Positions 55,460 through 64,000 of a stretch of DNA of 64,000 bases are shown one piece after another (the stretch's first letter is position 1; every line of letters starts with the position of its first letter). The translations under genes and the position numbers were made by a program. The notes below the pieces were generated by a model. It ran no database searches, was not told the origin of the DNA, and worked only from the letters and a program-made list of their open reading frames with translations. Source of the DNA: Ignavibacteriota bacterium (GTDB taxonomy: Bacteria > Bacteroidota > Ignavibacteria > Ignavibacteriales > Melioribacteraceae); NCBI GenBank assembly GCA_002698995.1, contig PAAX01000026.1, positions 186,001 to 250,000 on the forward strand, read 5' to 3'.

Positions 55460-56728
55460 CTATCTTCTTGTTCTGCCGCTGCTGTTACTGCTTCCACCAC
55501 TTGATGATCTGCTTGAAGTACCACTGCTTCTCGATCCGGAATTTGATGATCTTGGAGTTGAAACAGAAGGACTACTTTGTCTTGTAGGAGAAGAGTAAGA
55601 CCGTGTTGAAGGTTTACTATTGTTAGAACTACTTTTTCTTTGGTAACCCGCATTATTAGAAGGTTTTGTAGAACTCCTTTTTTTTTCTACACTTCTGCTG
55701 TTACCGGAATTAACAGATGGTTTATTGTTAGAACTTTCTTTTGTTCTATAACTTCCTGGAGGTGTATAGACTTTATTTGAACTTGATGAACTTTCAGGTC
55801 TGCTTTGAACTGATCTTCCTGATCTATCATCTCTTTCAGTTCCTCTTCTTGTTTCATCTACATAAGTTCTTGCATTTCTTTCAGTATTGCTTGATCTTAC
55901 ATTTCTATCCGTAACTCTAGATGTTTCTCTTGAAGAATTATTCCTAACTGCTGGTCTTCCTTTGTCATCATTTCTTGTTGTTCTTATATCATCAAGATAT
56001 GTTCTTTCCGATCTTGAACTTCTTACATCATTTGATCTTGTAATTCTTTCAGAACCGGAAACTCTATTTGATGCGGCATCATAAGTTGTTCTAGCTGATC
56101 TAACATCATTATCTAGCAGTGCATTTGAATTTCTGTCATTTCTATCTCTAACCGGATTATTTCTTCCAGCATAAAGTCCTCTTCCATTACCGCTGTTTCT
56201 TACTCTAGGTGAATAATGGTTTCTATATTTTGTTCCGCCAAAGTTATTGTAGTATGGAGTGTGATAATTCCAATTCCATGCATAAGCCGGGTAAACAACT
56301 ACTGCTGCTGGATAATACCAATAAGGAGAATACCACGGATTGTACCAAGAAACATAATAAGGATCCCAAGGATAATACCATGGATCGTACCAAGGATCCC
56401 AAACACTAAAGCCAAAACTTACTGATACTCCAGGATGATAATAACTTAAATATTTTCTGTAAGGTCTGTATCCATCATAATAATAATTATTTATGATTAC
56501 TTCTCCGTCATCATAAACTTCTTGATCCGAGGTGTAACCATAATCTCTATAAGTATCAGATTCATAATATTCTGTGTTTGTTTGATCTGATGAACTATCA
56601 TAATATTCGTATTCAGATTCATACTGATCATTTCCGTATGCAGAATTATCTTTTGTGGCTAATTGAGTATAGCATCCGCCAACTAAAAAAGATAACATAA
56701 CGGCTGTAAATAAACTTATTCTTTTCAT
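55460..56728 (-). CDS. Low-complexity Trp/Tyr- and Ser/Arg-rich lipoprotein
   Basis: A 422-residue lipoprotein I do not recognise. Lipobox LVGGC near residue 19. Residues about 25-75 are rich in Tyr, Asp and Ser; about 85-150 are dominated by W, Y and P in repeating DPWYDPWYYPWDP-type words; about 160-300 are rich in R, D, N, S and T with VRSS/RDDRSGR words; and about 310-422 are almost entirely Ser, Arg, Asn, Thr, Pro and Gly. The composition suggests an intrinsically disordered surface or matrix protein. ATG 56728 is supported by GAGGTG; an in-frame start 48 bases upstream lacks one and would add residues before the signal peptide. Confidence 0.83.
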   Translation of the reverse strand: MKRISLFTAVMLSFLVGGCYTQLATKDNSAYGNDQYESEYEYYDSSSDQTNTEYYESDTYRDYGYTSDQEVYDDGEVIINNYYYDGYRPYRKYLSYYHPGVSVSFGFSVWDPWYDPWYYPWDPYYVSWYNPWYSPYWYYPAAVVVYPAYAWNWNYHTPYYNNFGGTKYRNHYSPRVRNSGNGRGLYAGRNNPVRDRNDRNSNALLDNDVRSARTTYDAASNRVSGSERITRSNDVRSSRSERTYLDDIRTTRNDDKGRPAVRNNSSRETSRVTDRNVRSSNTERNARTYVDETRRGTERDDRSGRSVQSRPESSSSSNKVYTPPGSYRTKESSNNKPSVNSGNSRSVEKKRSSTKPSNNAGYQRKSSSNNSKPSTRSYSSPTRQSSPSVSTPRSSNSGSRSSGTSSRSSSGGSSNSSGRTRR

Positions 56729-56870
56729 GACCCACCTCGTTGATTTAGACTTATATCCTATCTTTTCAAATAACATGCCTTAATATTCCTTTCTTTTCAG
56801 TCATTTTTCAACGTAAAAAATCATCTTTTGTATACTATTCAAAACTTATGTTCACTTAATTATACAGTAC

Positions 56871-57644
56871 TTATAAAATACCCTTAATGAACTCAACAAA
56901 AATTGCTCTATCAGCTTTATTACTGTTTATTTTCTTATTATTGAGCATATCACGTAAATCCAATCCGATTGTAAAACCTTCACCGGCTGACCATCTAACA
57001 CCCATATTCAAATATCCGTTCCCTTCGCCAATTGCATTTGCTGTATTATCATTTGTAGCAAAATCATACTCAGCTACTAAAGAAACTGCTCCGCCGATCG
57101 TTTTTTCAATTCCAATTCCAAAATTTAAGTCTTTATCACCATCTTCTCTTTCCAAAGTATAATTCACAATTCCATGCAGACTTAAATACCCAAGGAATTC
57201 AAAATTTTTAGAAACTGCTGCATAGAACCCTGGAGATTTAATTTCGAATCTATCCAATCCAGATAAATAAGTTCCTTTTCCTTGCGAATCGAATCCAAGA
57301 GCTAAAGCGGGCTGACTGGCAGTTTCATTTAATAATCTTACTCTGGCATTAACGCCGGGAAGTTTATACCAATCAACAACTCCGGTTCCAATTATATTTG
57401 CCCCGCCGTATGAAATTCCAAAGGAGAAATTTTCAAAAACTCCGACTTCAATTTTTGAAATAACCACACCAAGAGGAAGCACATCAACAGAAACACCAAC
57501 AAAACCTTTTTCCAAAATTCCGGCCGAAGGCATATCGATAAGTGATCTATACTCAAATTTTGCATCTTCACCGGCTGTTCCTTGTCCTTTAACAAAAATT
57601 GTAAAAGCAAAAAGGATTATCGCAATTCTAAAAAGAGTTTTCAT
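56871..57644 (-). CDS. Predicted outer-membrane protein (beta-barrel)
   Basis: A 257-residue exported protein. Signal peptide about 1-20 (FVKGQ). The mature part has many short beta strands with glycine turns (FSFGISYGGANIIG, PALALGFDSQGKG, LNFGIGIEKTIGG, VSLVAEYDFA), resembling the small YjbH-like or DUF-type barrels used in outer-membrane lipid or polysaccharide export. GAGG precedes the ATG. It starts eight bases after the stop of the small membrane protein gene. Confidence 0.8.
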   Translation of the reverse strand: MKTLFRIAIILFAFTIFVKGQGTAGEDAKFEYRSLIDMPSAGILEKGFVGVSVDVLPLGVVISKIEVGVFENFSFGISYGGANIIGTGVVDWYKLPGVNARVRLLNETASQPALALGFDSQGKGTYLSGLDRFEIKSPGFYAAVSKNFEFLGYLSLHGIVNYTLEREDGDKDLNFGIGIEKTIGGAVSLVAEYDFATNDNTANAIGEGNGYLNMGVRWSAGEGFTIGLDLRDMLNNKKINSNKADRAIFVEFIKGIL

Positions 57645-57652
57645 ATTTCCTC

Positions 57653-58024
57653 TTAATTTATTTTAATCTCTTTGTAAATGGGCATTAAAGAATTTTTAGT
57701 TATGAAACTTAATTTAACAATTCCTTCCTTCTTAAATGCTATTATTTTTGTCTCTCGTAAATCACTTAATTCGATAAGCTCTTTACCTTCTAAAATATTT
57801 ATTTCAAAATATGGTTTTGAGGCAAAAGGGATTCTGCTTCCAAACCCATTTAATTCCAACAGCTCAATAGTTACTTCATCATTTATTTTATACGAATCTT
57901 TTGACGGACTAAAAGTTATTTTGGATTCATATACATTAAAAAGGTACATCTTAAGAAACATTAAGATGACAACTACAGCAATAATTAAAAAGGTTATCAC
58001 TTTTTTATTAATCAACTTTAACAA
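57653..58024 (-). CDS. Small single-pass membrane protein, function unknown
   Basis: A protein of about 123 residues. One membrane helix lies near the N-terminus (VITFLIIAVVVILMFLKMYLF, in part), and the outer part is beta-rich (KITFSPSKDSYKINDEVTIEL, in part) like an Ig-type domain. The start is uncertain: TTG 58024, TTG 58015 or GTG further in are all possible, and the beginning overlaps the end of cysS. The opposite strand is also open, but tandem placement between cysS and the outer-membrane gene favours this strand. Confidence 0.6.
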   Translation of the reverse strand: MLKLINKKVITFLIIAVVVILMFLKMYLFNVYESKITFSPSKDSYKINDEVTIELLELNGFGSRIPFASKPYFEINILEGKELIELSDLRETKIIAFKKEGIVKLSFITKNSLMPIYKEIKIN

Positions 58025-59429
58025 TTTTGTATGAAGTCCCTTCCTTTGAATCTTTCAGTTGAACTCCCATTGCGTTCAGTTCGTCTCTAATCTTATCTCC
58101 AAGCTTAAAGTTCTTTTCTTGACGAGCTTCATTTCTTAATTTTATAAGTAATTCTATTAAATTATTTTGTAATGAACTGCTTTCTTCAATTACTTTTTCG
58201 TCAAAACTTAATATTGTTAGAACATCATCCGCAGTTGATTTTAAGAAATTTTTTAGAGTGATATAAAACTCAGAATTAATCTCATTTTTCTTATCACCGA
58301 TAGTTTTATTTGCATCTCTAACAAAATCAAAAATTACTGCTGTTGCTTTCGGAGTATTAAAATCATCATCCATCGCATTTTCGAAGGCAAATTTGTATCT
58401 ATCGATATCAAATTCCGGAGTAATTCCATCTTTTTTATTTCTTAAGATTCCTTCTTTAATTTCCTCAACAAAGTTGTTTATTTTTTCCAAACCTCTTTGT
58501 GCCGATTCTAAAAGATCTTCGCTGTAATTTAACGGTCCGGCATAATGAGTTTGATTAAAGAAATGTCTTATTGATTCTGCTGAATAGTGTTTTAATACTT
58601 CACGAGTAGTAAAAAAATTACCTAGAGATTTAGACATTTTTTCATCGCGAATATTTAGGAAGCCAAAATGAATCCAATATTTTACAAAAGGTTTTCCTGT
58701 TGCACCTTCACTCTGCGCTATTTCATTTTCATGATGTGGAAAAATTAAATCACTCCCTCCGGCATGAATATCAATAGTTTCTCCAAGATGTTTTTGACTC
58801 ATAGCAGAGCACTCGATATGCCATCCGGGTCGTCCATTTCCCCATTTTGATTCCCAATAAGGTTCATCAGGTTTAACCTTTTTCCACAAAGCAAAATCCA
58901 AGGGATTTTTTTTATCTTTATTAATCTCTACTCTTGCGCCTGATTCTAATTCATCTAACTTTTTACCACTTAACTTGCCGTATTCTTGAAAATTTGAAAC
59001 ATTGAAAAAAACATTCCCATCAACATTATAAGCTGAATTTTTCTCTTCCAACTTTTCAATCAATTGTGTAATTTCAGCCATATGTTCAGTGGCTTTCGGA
59101 TAAATATCAGCTTTCTTGATTCTTAATTTTTTTATGTCATCAAAAAAAGCTTGAGTATATTTTTCGGTAATTTCTTTTGTATCGGTATTTTGTTCGTTAG
59201 CTTTTTTAATAATTTTATCATCAACATCTGTTAAGTTCATTGCAAATTTTACTTTATAACCTTTGTATTCCAGATATTTTCTGATTACATCTGCCATAAG
59301 AAATGATCTTGCATTTCCTAAGTGGAAATAGTCGTATACAGTAGGACCGCAGACGTACATATTTACATTGGGAGGATTTAAGGGGACAAAATCTTCTTTT
59401 TTACGTGATATTGTATTATAAATTTGCAT
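58008..59429 (-). CDS. cysS: Cysteinyl-tRNA synthetase
   Basis: A 473-residue class I synthetase of standard length. The HIGH-like HLGNAR follows the first zinc Cys in YVCGPTV; the other zinc ligands are in HIECSAM and the HHENEIAQSEG motif; KMSKSLGN is the KMSKS loop. It loads cysteine on tRNA-Cys. It begins a minus-strand run with the small membrane protein and the outer-membrane gene downstream. Confidence 0.97.
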   Translation of the reverse strand: MQIYNTISRKKEDFVPLNPPNVNMYVCGPTVYDYFHLGNARSFLMADVIRKYLEYKGYKVKFAMNLTDVDDKIIKKANEQNTDTKEITEKYTQAFFDDIKKLRIKKADIYPKATEHMAEITQLIEKLEEKNSAYNVDGNVFFNVSNFQEYGKLSGKKLDELESGARVEINKDKKNPLDFALWKKVKPDEPYWESKWGNGRPGWHIECSAMSQKHLGETIDIHAGGSDLIFPHHENEIAQSEGATGKPFVKYWIHFGFLNIRDEKMSKSLGNFFTTREVLKHYSAESIRHFFNQTHYAGPLNYSEDLLESAQRGLEKINNFVEEIKEGILRNKKDGITPEFDIDRYKFAFENAMDDDFNTPKATAVIFDFVRDANKTIGDKKNEINSEFYITLKNFLKSTADDVLTILSFDEKVIEESSSLQNNLIELLIKLRNEARQEKNFKLGDKIRDELNAMGVQLKDSKEGTSYKIVKVD

Positions 59430-59701
59430 TAATTCTCCAAATATTAAAGAATAAATATACTAATAGCTCCTAGTTTTATCAATGTAACAAATAGTGGAAA
59501 AATTCTTAGTTTATCTATAAAAAGAAAAACCATTTCTCATTTTTTAGAATAAAGAACCGGAAATTATCGGATAAATAGATTGAATATTTGATTTTGGGGA
59601 TTAATAAAGGATTAATAAGTGTTAAATTCCAATTAAAAAATTGGCACACTAAATGATATTTTATAAACGTTAAATAATTTTCTAAAACACGGAGGCTTGA
59701 A

Positions 59702-61231
59702 ATGACGAAAAAAGTACTATTTACTCTTATTGTACTTATTTCTTTTGGTACAATAATTAACGCCCAATCTAATTACTACATTGGCGTTAACAGCGGATCA
59801 TGCCAAGGTTGTCACTCTGATATTATTACTCAGTGGCAGGCTACTGGTCATGCTGAAGCACATCCGGCACCATCAACAAGTTATGGTTATGATTGTTTAT
59901 CATGTCATACAACCGGTTGGGATACTGAAGTTACAAATTTTGGTGCTGATGAATATGTTGTTAAAGATGATAATGCAACCCCAAATTATGTTTATACAGA
60001 TGAAGCTGCTTTTAATTTAAGAGCTCATGTTCAATGCGAAGCTTGTCACGGACCAGTTGGAACATCTACCGGCTCAGTTGATTTTACCCACATTACTCCA
60101 GGTGCAAGAGTGACTGATTATTCTGCAGAAAACTGCGGAACTTGTCACCAAGACAGCCACCATCCTTACTATGAAGAATGGTCAACTTCTGCACACGGAA
60201 GCGGTGCTCCTGGTTTCTTAAATGATAGAGCAAATAGAGCAAGCTGTATGTACTGCCACTTTGGACAAGATTTTGTTGGATTTTTAACCGACGAAAACTA
60301 TGACGGCGCAACATTCCAAGTTGAAGGCGGAGATGCTAACTTAGTTGCTATTACTTGTGCTACATGCCATGATCCTCATGGATCTGAAAATGATGCAGAT
60401 ATCAGAAATTTACCTGCTGGATTTGAAGGTAAAGTTCTTTGCGATGTTTGTCACCAAAACAGAGATGAGGGAGTTGATATAAATACAAGACCTCATAATA
60501 TGACATCAGAAGCTTTAAGCGGTGCACCTACTTTTGGATACCAATATCCAGGTGAAACTTATGAAAATTCTTTCCATTCTAATATTCAAGATAGATGTAT
60601 TACATGTCACGTAAATAGAATTCCTTTTAATTATGGTACAGGTGAAGCAGCAGTAACCGGTCATACATTCAATCCAACTTTGGAAGCTTGCGCTACTTGT
60701 CACCCTGGAATTGAAAGCTTTGACTTAAACGGCTTACAAACAAAAGTAACCGGATTAATGGACGAATTACAAACATTATTAAATGCTGCAACTTCAGAAG
60801 ATTCTACAACAACTATCTTTAAAGCTGCTAACTATAACTTAAGATCAGTTAATGTTGATAGAAGTAAAGGTGTTCATAATCCTAAATTCATCACTAAATT
60901 ATTAGAAGATGCTATAGCTGACCTTTCAACATTAGTTGTATCAGTAAATGAAGTTGAAGGAACACCGACAAATTATAGTTTATCACAAAACTATCCTAAC
61001 CCATTCAACCCTTCAACAACAATTGAATTTTCAATTCCTGAAGCAGGAACAGTGAAATTGGTAGTTTATGATGCACTTGGTAAAGAAATATCAGTACTTG
61101 AAAATAAAGAATTAGCTGCTGGCAAATATTCTTATAACTGGAATGCCGGTGATTTAGCTTCAGGTATTTACTTCTACAAAATGGAATCAAATAATTTTGT
61201 ACAAGTAAGAAAAATGCTCCTAGTTAAGTAA
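59702..61231 (+). CDS. Nine-haem c-type cytochrome with T9SS sorting domain
   Basis: A 509-residue secreted cytochrome. Signal peptide 1-21 (INAQ). Nine CXXCH motifs lie between residues 34 and 334: CQGCH, CLSCH, CEACH, CGTCH, CMYCH, CATCH, CDVCH, CITCH and CATCH, with extra histidines (HHP, GHAEAH, TGHT) that can act as distal ligands. The spacing and the GHAEAH/HGSGAP-type context resemble cytochrome c554-like and other multihaem cytochromes. Residues about 420-509 are a complete T9SS type A domain (NYPNPFNPSTTIEF, YDALGKEI, SGIYFYKM). This suggests a cell-surface electron-transfer protein. GGAGG precedes the ATG. The 272-base gap upstream shows no clear promoter or hairpin. Confidence 0.93.
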   Translation: MTKKVLFTLIVLISFGTIINAQSNYYIGVNSGSCQGCHSDIITQWQATGHAEAHPAPSTSYGYDCLSCHTTGWDTEVTNFGADEYVVKDDNATPNYVYTDEAAFNLRAHVQCEACHGPVGTSTGSVDFTHITPGARVTDYSAENCGTCHQDSHHPYYEEWSTSAHGSGAPGFLNDRANRASCMYCHFGQDFVGFLTDENYDGATFQVEGGDANLVAITCATCHDPHGSENDADIRNLPAGFEGKVLCDVCHQNRDEGVDINTRPHNMTSEALSGAPTFGYQYPGETYENSFHSNIQDRCITCHVNRIPFNYGTGEAAVTGHTFNPTLEACATCHPGIESFDLNGLQTKVTGLMDELQTLLNAATSEDSTTTIFKAANYNLRSVNVDRSKGVHNPKFITKLLEDAIADLSTLVVSVNEVEGTPTNYSLSQNYPNPFNPSTTIEFSIPEAGTVKLVVYDALGKEISVLENKELAAGKYSYNWNAGDLASGIYFYKMESNNFVQVRKMLLVK

Positions 61232-61260
61232 TAAAAAATACATTGTGTGTGTGATTGATG

Positions 61261-61288
61261 AGACCCGGTTTTGCCGGGTCTTTTTTTA
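61261..61288 (+). terminator. Rho-independent terminator after the cytochrome gene
   Basis: AGACCCGG (61261-61268) and CCGGGTCT (61274-61281) pair perfectly around TTTTG and are followed by a run of seven T. It isolates the cytochrome as a single-gene unit. Confidence 0.9.
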
Positions 61289-61342
61289 TTTAAATGAAGT
61301 CTCCTTCCCTTTTTTATATATTTGAATAAAAAAATAATTTAC

Positions 61343-62752
61343 ATGAGAACTGAAAAAGATAAACTTGGAAGGCTTGAACTTCAGGACAACGCTTATTATG
61401 GAATTCATTCCTTAAGAAGTTATAATAACTTTATCAAATCTTCCGAACATACTAACCCATATTTACTTAAAGCTTATCTGCAGGTAAAAAAAGCTGCTGC
61501 AGAAACAAACTATAAATGCGGAATTTTATTTAAGGAAAAGTTTGATGTAATAGATGAAGCAATCGATAATCTTCTTGATGAAGTTGAAGAAGAAATTCAA
61601 CTCGGTGAATCTTTAATCTACGAAAAGTTTATTGTTGATCCTTACCAAGGAGGTGCGGGTACTTCATTAAATATGAATGTTAATGAAGTAATTGCCAATA
61701 CTGCTCTTGAGCTTATGAATAAAGCTAAAGGAGATTATAATTCTATTCACCCGATTGATGATGTGAATATGAGTCAATCCACAAATGATACTTATCCAAC
61801 TGCATTAAAAGTTGCTTCAATTTACTTGATACGAGAATTGGCAGAAGCTTATGCACAGCTTCAACATCAACTTCAAAAAAAGGAAGAAGATTTTAAGGGA
61901 ATCTTAAAATTAGGCAGAACACAATTTCAAGATGCAGTTCCAATTTCATTAGGACAAGAATTTGGAGCTTATGCTCAAGCATTTTCAAGAGATAGATGGC
62001 GTTTGTATAATGCAGAAGAACGACTTCGTTCTGTAAACATGGGTGGAACTGCAATTGGTAATTCTATCTCCGCTCCCAAAGATTATATCTTAAATGTGAA
62101 TTCAATTCTTAAGAAAATCACAAAGCTCCCAATCGCAAAAGCAGAAGATTTAATAGATGCAACACAGAACTTTGATGTTTTTGTTGAGGTTCATGGAATT
62201 ATAAAAGCAGGAGCAGTTTCCATTATAAAAATGTGTAATGATTTAAGATTTCTTTCAAGCGGTCCTCATGGTGGAATTGGAGAGATTACTCTTCCTCCAA
62301 TGCAGACAGGCTCAAGCATAATGCCCGGCAAAGTAAATCCGGTTATTCTCGAAAACTCTATTCAAATTGCAGAATTAGTAAAGGGGCATGATTCAATCAT
62401 TTCCAACCTGGCAGCTTCAGGTAATTTAGAACTGAATGCTTTTGGTCCAATGATTGCCCATCTTTTTCTTAAGTCTTTACAGTTATTAAAATTTACCGTT
62501 GATAACCTTGCTAATAAATGTATTGAAGGAATTAATGCTGATCATGAAAGATGTAAAGAGCATTTAATTAATTCCTCTGCATTAGCTGCATCATTGATTA
62601 ATTCTTTAGGTTATGATGCTGTTCAGGAAATTGTGAGATTTTCTGAAGAGCAAAAAATGCCTTTCATAAAAGCATTAATAAAAAGTAATTTGATTGAAGA
62701 AAATGAATTAAGAAATATTTTTTCAAGAGAAATAGGTTTTGAACTTGACTAA
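61343..62752 (+). CDS. aspA: Aspartate ammonia-lyase
   Basis: A 469-residue fumarase/aspartase superfamily enzyme that converts aspartate to fumarate and ammonia. Signatures are STNDTYPTA, the catalytic-loop GSSIMPGKVNP, and GGTAIGNSISAP. Aspartase rather than fumarase is favoured by the early YEKFIVDPYQGGAGTS segment. It can feed fumarate to anaerobic respiration. I chose ATG 61343, giving MRTEKDKLGRLE; a TTG seven codons upstream is in frame. TATATTTG (61317-61324) is a match to the Bacteroidota -7 box and would give a very short leader. Confidence 0.94.
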   Translation: MRTEKDKLGRLELQDNAYYGIHSLRSYNNFIKSSEHTNPYLLKAYLQVKKAAAETNYKCGILFKEKFDVIDEAIDNLLDEVEEEIQLGESLIYEKFIVDPYQGGAGTSLNMNVNEVIANTALELMNKAKGDYNSIHPIDDVNMSQSTNDTYPTALKVASIYLIRELAEAYAQLQHQLQKKEEDFKGILKLGRTQFQDAVPISLGQEFGAYAQAFSRDRWRLYNAEERLRSVNMGGTAIGNSISAPKDYILNVNSILKKITKLPIAKAEDLIDATQNFDVFVEVHGIIKAGAVSIIKMCNDLRFLSSGPHGGIGEITLPPMQTGSSIMPGKVNPVILENSIQIAELVKGHDSIISNLAASGNLELNAFGPMIAHLFLKSLQLLKFTVDNLANKCIEGINADHERCKEHLINSSALAASLINSLGYDAVQEIVRFSEEQKMPFIKALIKSNLIEENELRNIFSREIGFELD

Positions 62753-63968
62753 AACAGTTCCTCAATCAGAAAGAAAACATATAATATTTGCCGGAAGAAG
62801 AAATGCCGGAAAATCTTCTTTGATGAATAAATTCATTGGACAAGATTTATCAATAGTCAGCAGTTCTCCCGGAACCACAACCGATCCGGTAAAGAAATCA
62901 ATGGAACTTCTCCCTTTTGGTCCCGTTGTTTTAGTTGATACTGCAGGAATTGATGATGAAGGTGAACTTGGAGAAAAAAGAATTTCTAAAACTGTTAAAG
63001 TAATTTCTGAAGGAGATTTTGTAATTGTTGTTTTAGATGGACAGAATAATCTATCAAAATATGAAACTGAGTTATTCGATCAATTGCATCAATTGGAAAT
63101 TCCTTATCATGTAGTTATTAATAAATCTGATCTAGGTATTAATTATGAATTAGTGAATTCACTAAAGGGACTAAAATTAAATTATTCAACTGTATCTTGT
63201 GTTAATGGTGATTCAATTCATCAATTAAAAGAGAAAGTTTCAAAGTTAGTTCCGGATGAATTAGATCATCCGTTAATTAGTGATTTAGTTAAGCAGCATG
63301 ATATAGTTGTTCTTGTAGTTCCAATTGATCTTGGAGCTCCGAAAGGAAGATTAATCATGCCCCAAGTTCAAACAATTAGAGAAGCTCTTGATGAAGATAC
63401 AATTGTGGTTGTAGCCAAAGACAAAGAATTAAGATCAGCTTTAAATTCTTTAAGCAGAAAACCGAAATTAGTTATTACTGACAGCCAAGCTATAATGAGA
63501 GTTGCTGCAGACGTTCCGGAAGATATCCCACTTACAACTTTTTCAATCTTAATGGCAAGATATAAAGGTGATCTTAAAGAATATATGAAAGGAATAAATA
63601 GAATTGATGAGCTGGAAAATGGAGATAAAGTTTTAGTTGCAGAAGCATGTTCGCATCATGCACAGGAAGATGACATTGGGAAAGTGAAAATTCCAAGATG
63701 GTTAAGACTTCATACAAAAAAAGATTTACAGATTGATATTAAAAATGGTCATGATTTCCCGGAGAATTTGAAAGATTATAAATTAATTATACATTGCGGC
63801 GGATGCATGCTTACAAGAAAAGCTATGCAAGTTAGAATAAAACAAGCTAAGTTTATGAATGTACCAATTGTAAATTACGGTGTAGCAATTTCATATATGC
63901 ATGGTGCAATGCCGCGGGCTATTGAAATATTTGAGGATGCAATTTCTGAATGGAATAACAAGAATTGA
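62745..63968 (+). CDS. hydF: [FeFe]-hydrogenase maturation GTPase HydF
   Basis: A 407-residue scaffold for assembly of the H-cluster two-iron subsite. GTPase motifs are GRRNAGKSSLMN, DTAGIDDEGELGEKR and NKSD. The C-terminal cluster-binding set CSHHAQ plus CGGCM gives the CXH...CXXC ligands. It needs HydE and HydG, which are not in the window, but a further gene begins eight bases downstream. The start is TTG 62745 (AGG eight bases upstream) or TTG 62739; both overlap the aspA end. Confidence 0.95.
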   Translation: MTKTVPQSERKHIIFAGRRNAGKSSLMNKFIGQDLSIVSSSPGTTTDPVKKSMELLPFGPVVLVDTAGIDDEGELGEKRISKTVKVISEGDFVIVVLDGQNNLSKYETELFDQLHQLEIPYHVVINKSDLGINYELVNSLKGLKLNYSTVSCVNGDSIHQLKEKVSKLVPDELDHPLISDLVKQHDIVVLVVPIDLGAPKGRLIMPQVQTIREALDEDTIVVVAKDKELRSALNSLSRKPKLVITDSQAIMRVAADVPEDIPLTTFSILMARYKGDLKEYMKGINRIDELENGDKVLVAEACSHHAQEDDIGKVKIPRWLRLHTKKDLQIDIKNGHDFPENLKDYKLIIHCGGCMLTRKAMQVRIKQAKFMNVPIVNYGVAISYMHGAMPRAIEIFEDAISEWNNKN

Positions 63969-63976
63969 GGGATACT

Positions 63977-64000
63977 ATGAAAAATTATTTAAAGGGAACA
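63977..64000 (+). CDS. Partial gene cut by the window edge
   Basis: An ATG at 63977 preceded by GAGG opens a frame reading MKNYLKGT up to the last base. It follows hydF by eight bases, so it is probably co-transcribed, and another hydrogenase-maturation gene is possible, but eight residues do not identify it. Confidence 0.5.

Noticed and set aside
55405-55653. Short minus-strand frame rich in Gln, Val and Leu
   Set aside because: It overlaps the Ser/Arg-rich tail of the lipoprotein in another frame; low-complexity codons create open frames by chance.
57678-58034. Open frame on the plus strand opposite the small membrane protein
   Set aside because: It would run against a tightly packed minus-strand series and partly into cysS; the minus-strand frame has a membrane helix in the expected place.
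59641-59667. Sigma-54 promoter before the nine-haem cytochrome
   Set aside because: TTGGCAC resembles the -24 box, but the -12 GC dinucleotide at the required distance is missing.

Overview
The window is A+T-rich bacterial chromosome packed with short intergenic gaps. It most likely comes from the Ignavibacteria/Bacteroidota-Chlorobi side of the tree. The strongest clue is six proteins ending in a type IX secretion (T9SS) sorting domain with the NYPNPFNP-type motif (genes starting at 2254, 22048, 26940, 35859, 41435 and 59702). Supporting clues are a TPR/DUF4292/EnvC gene set, a DUF5777 barrel, frequent TTG/GTG starts and weak Shine-Dalgarno sites. No tRNA, rRNA, CRISPR array, phage or transposase was found. 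No gene-free stretch exceeds 300 bases; the longer ones (24785-25044, 28554-28816, 33458-33694, 35860-36113, 59430-59701) are described under the sites they hold.

Layout. 172-2157: Crp/Fnr regulator, PHP phosphoesterase, ribH. 2254-6425: PorZ-like propeller and ABC-F ATPase. 6417-11659: ROK kinase, rsmA, mgtE, PAP2 protein, duplicated four-Cys protein, ubiE/menG. 11689-17664 (minus): lipoprotein, ITPase, amidohydrolase, AhpD-like protein, uvrA. 17737-18939: YigZ and an Rrf2 regulator. 18997-24784 (minus): hypothetical, O-methyltransferase, T9SS subtilase, lepB, lepA. 25045-28553 (plus): a four-gene secreted/haem operon (lipoprotein with a CX4CH site, YceI, DUF5777 barrel, T9SS protein with CXXCH and three 106-residue repeats), preceded by a nested palindrome. 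28817-33457: TPR histidine kinase, metallophosphatase/PQQ-propeller protein, HAD phosphatase. 33695-47885 (minus): outer-membrane protein, two T9SS proteins (one a 1773-residue C25 peptidase with an ILEI/FAM3-like domain) and a surface-polysaccharide block (wecG-type pseudogene, three glycosyltransferases, glf, flippase). 48053-51838 (minus): EnvC, DUF4292 and TPR lipoprotein. 51951-59429: ATP-grasp, rsgA, outer-membrane proteins, a low-complexity lipoprotein, cysS. 59702-63968: a nine-haem T9SS cytochrome, aspA and hydF.

How it fits together. The cell appears to export many proteins through T9SS, has surface-polysaccharide genes next to T9SS cargo, and makes secreted or surface haem proteins. 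HydF implies an [FeFe]-hydrogenase, so a fermentative or anaerobic-respiratory life with menaquinone (UbiE/MenG) is likely. The most unusual sequence-level observation is an 84-bp palindromic repeat inserted in frame in a T9SS sorting domain, together with a second mini-hairpin insertion in the NPFNP motif of the same gene. The most interesting candidate system is the 25045-28553 operon together with the nine-haem cytochrome at 59702.
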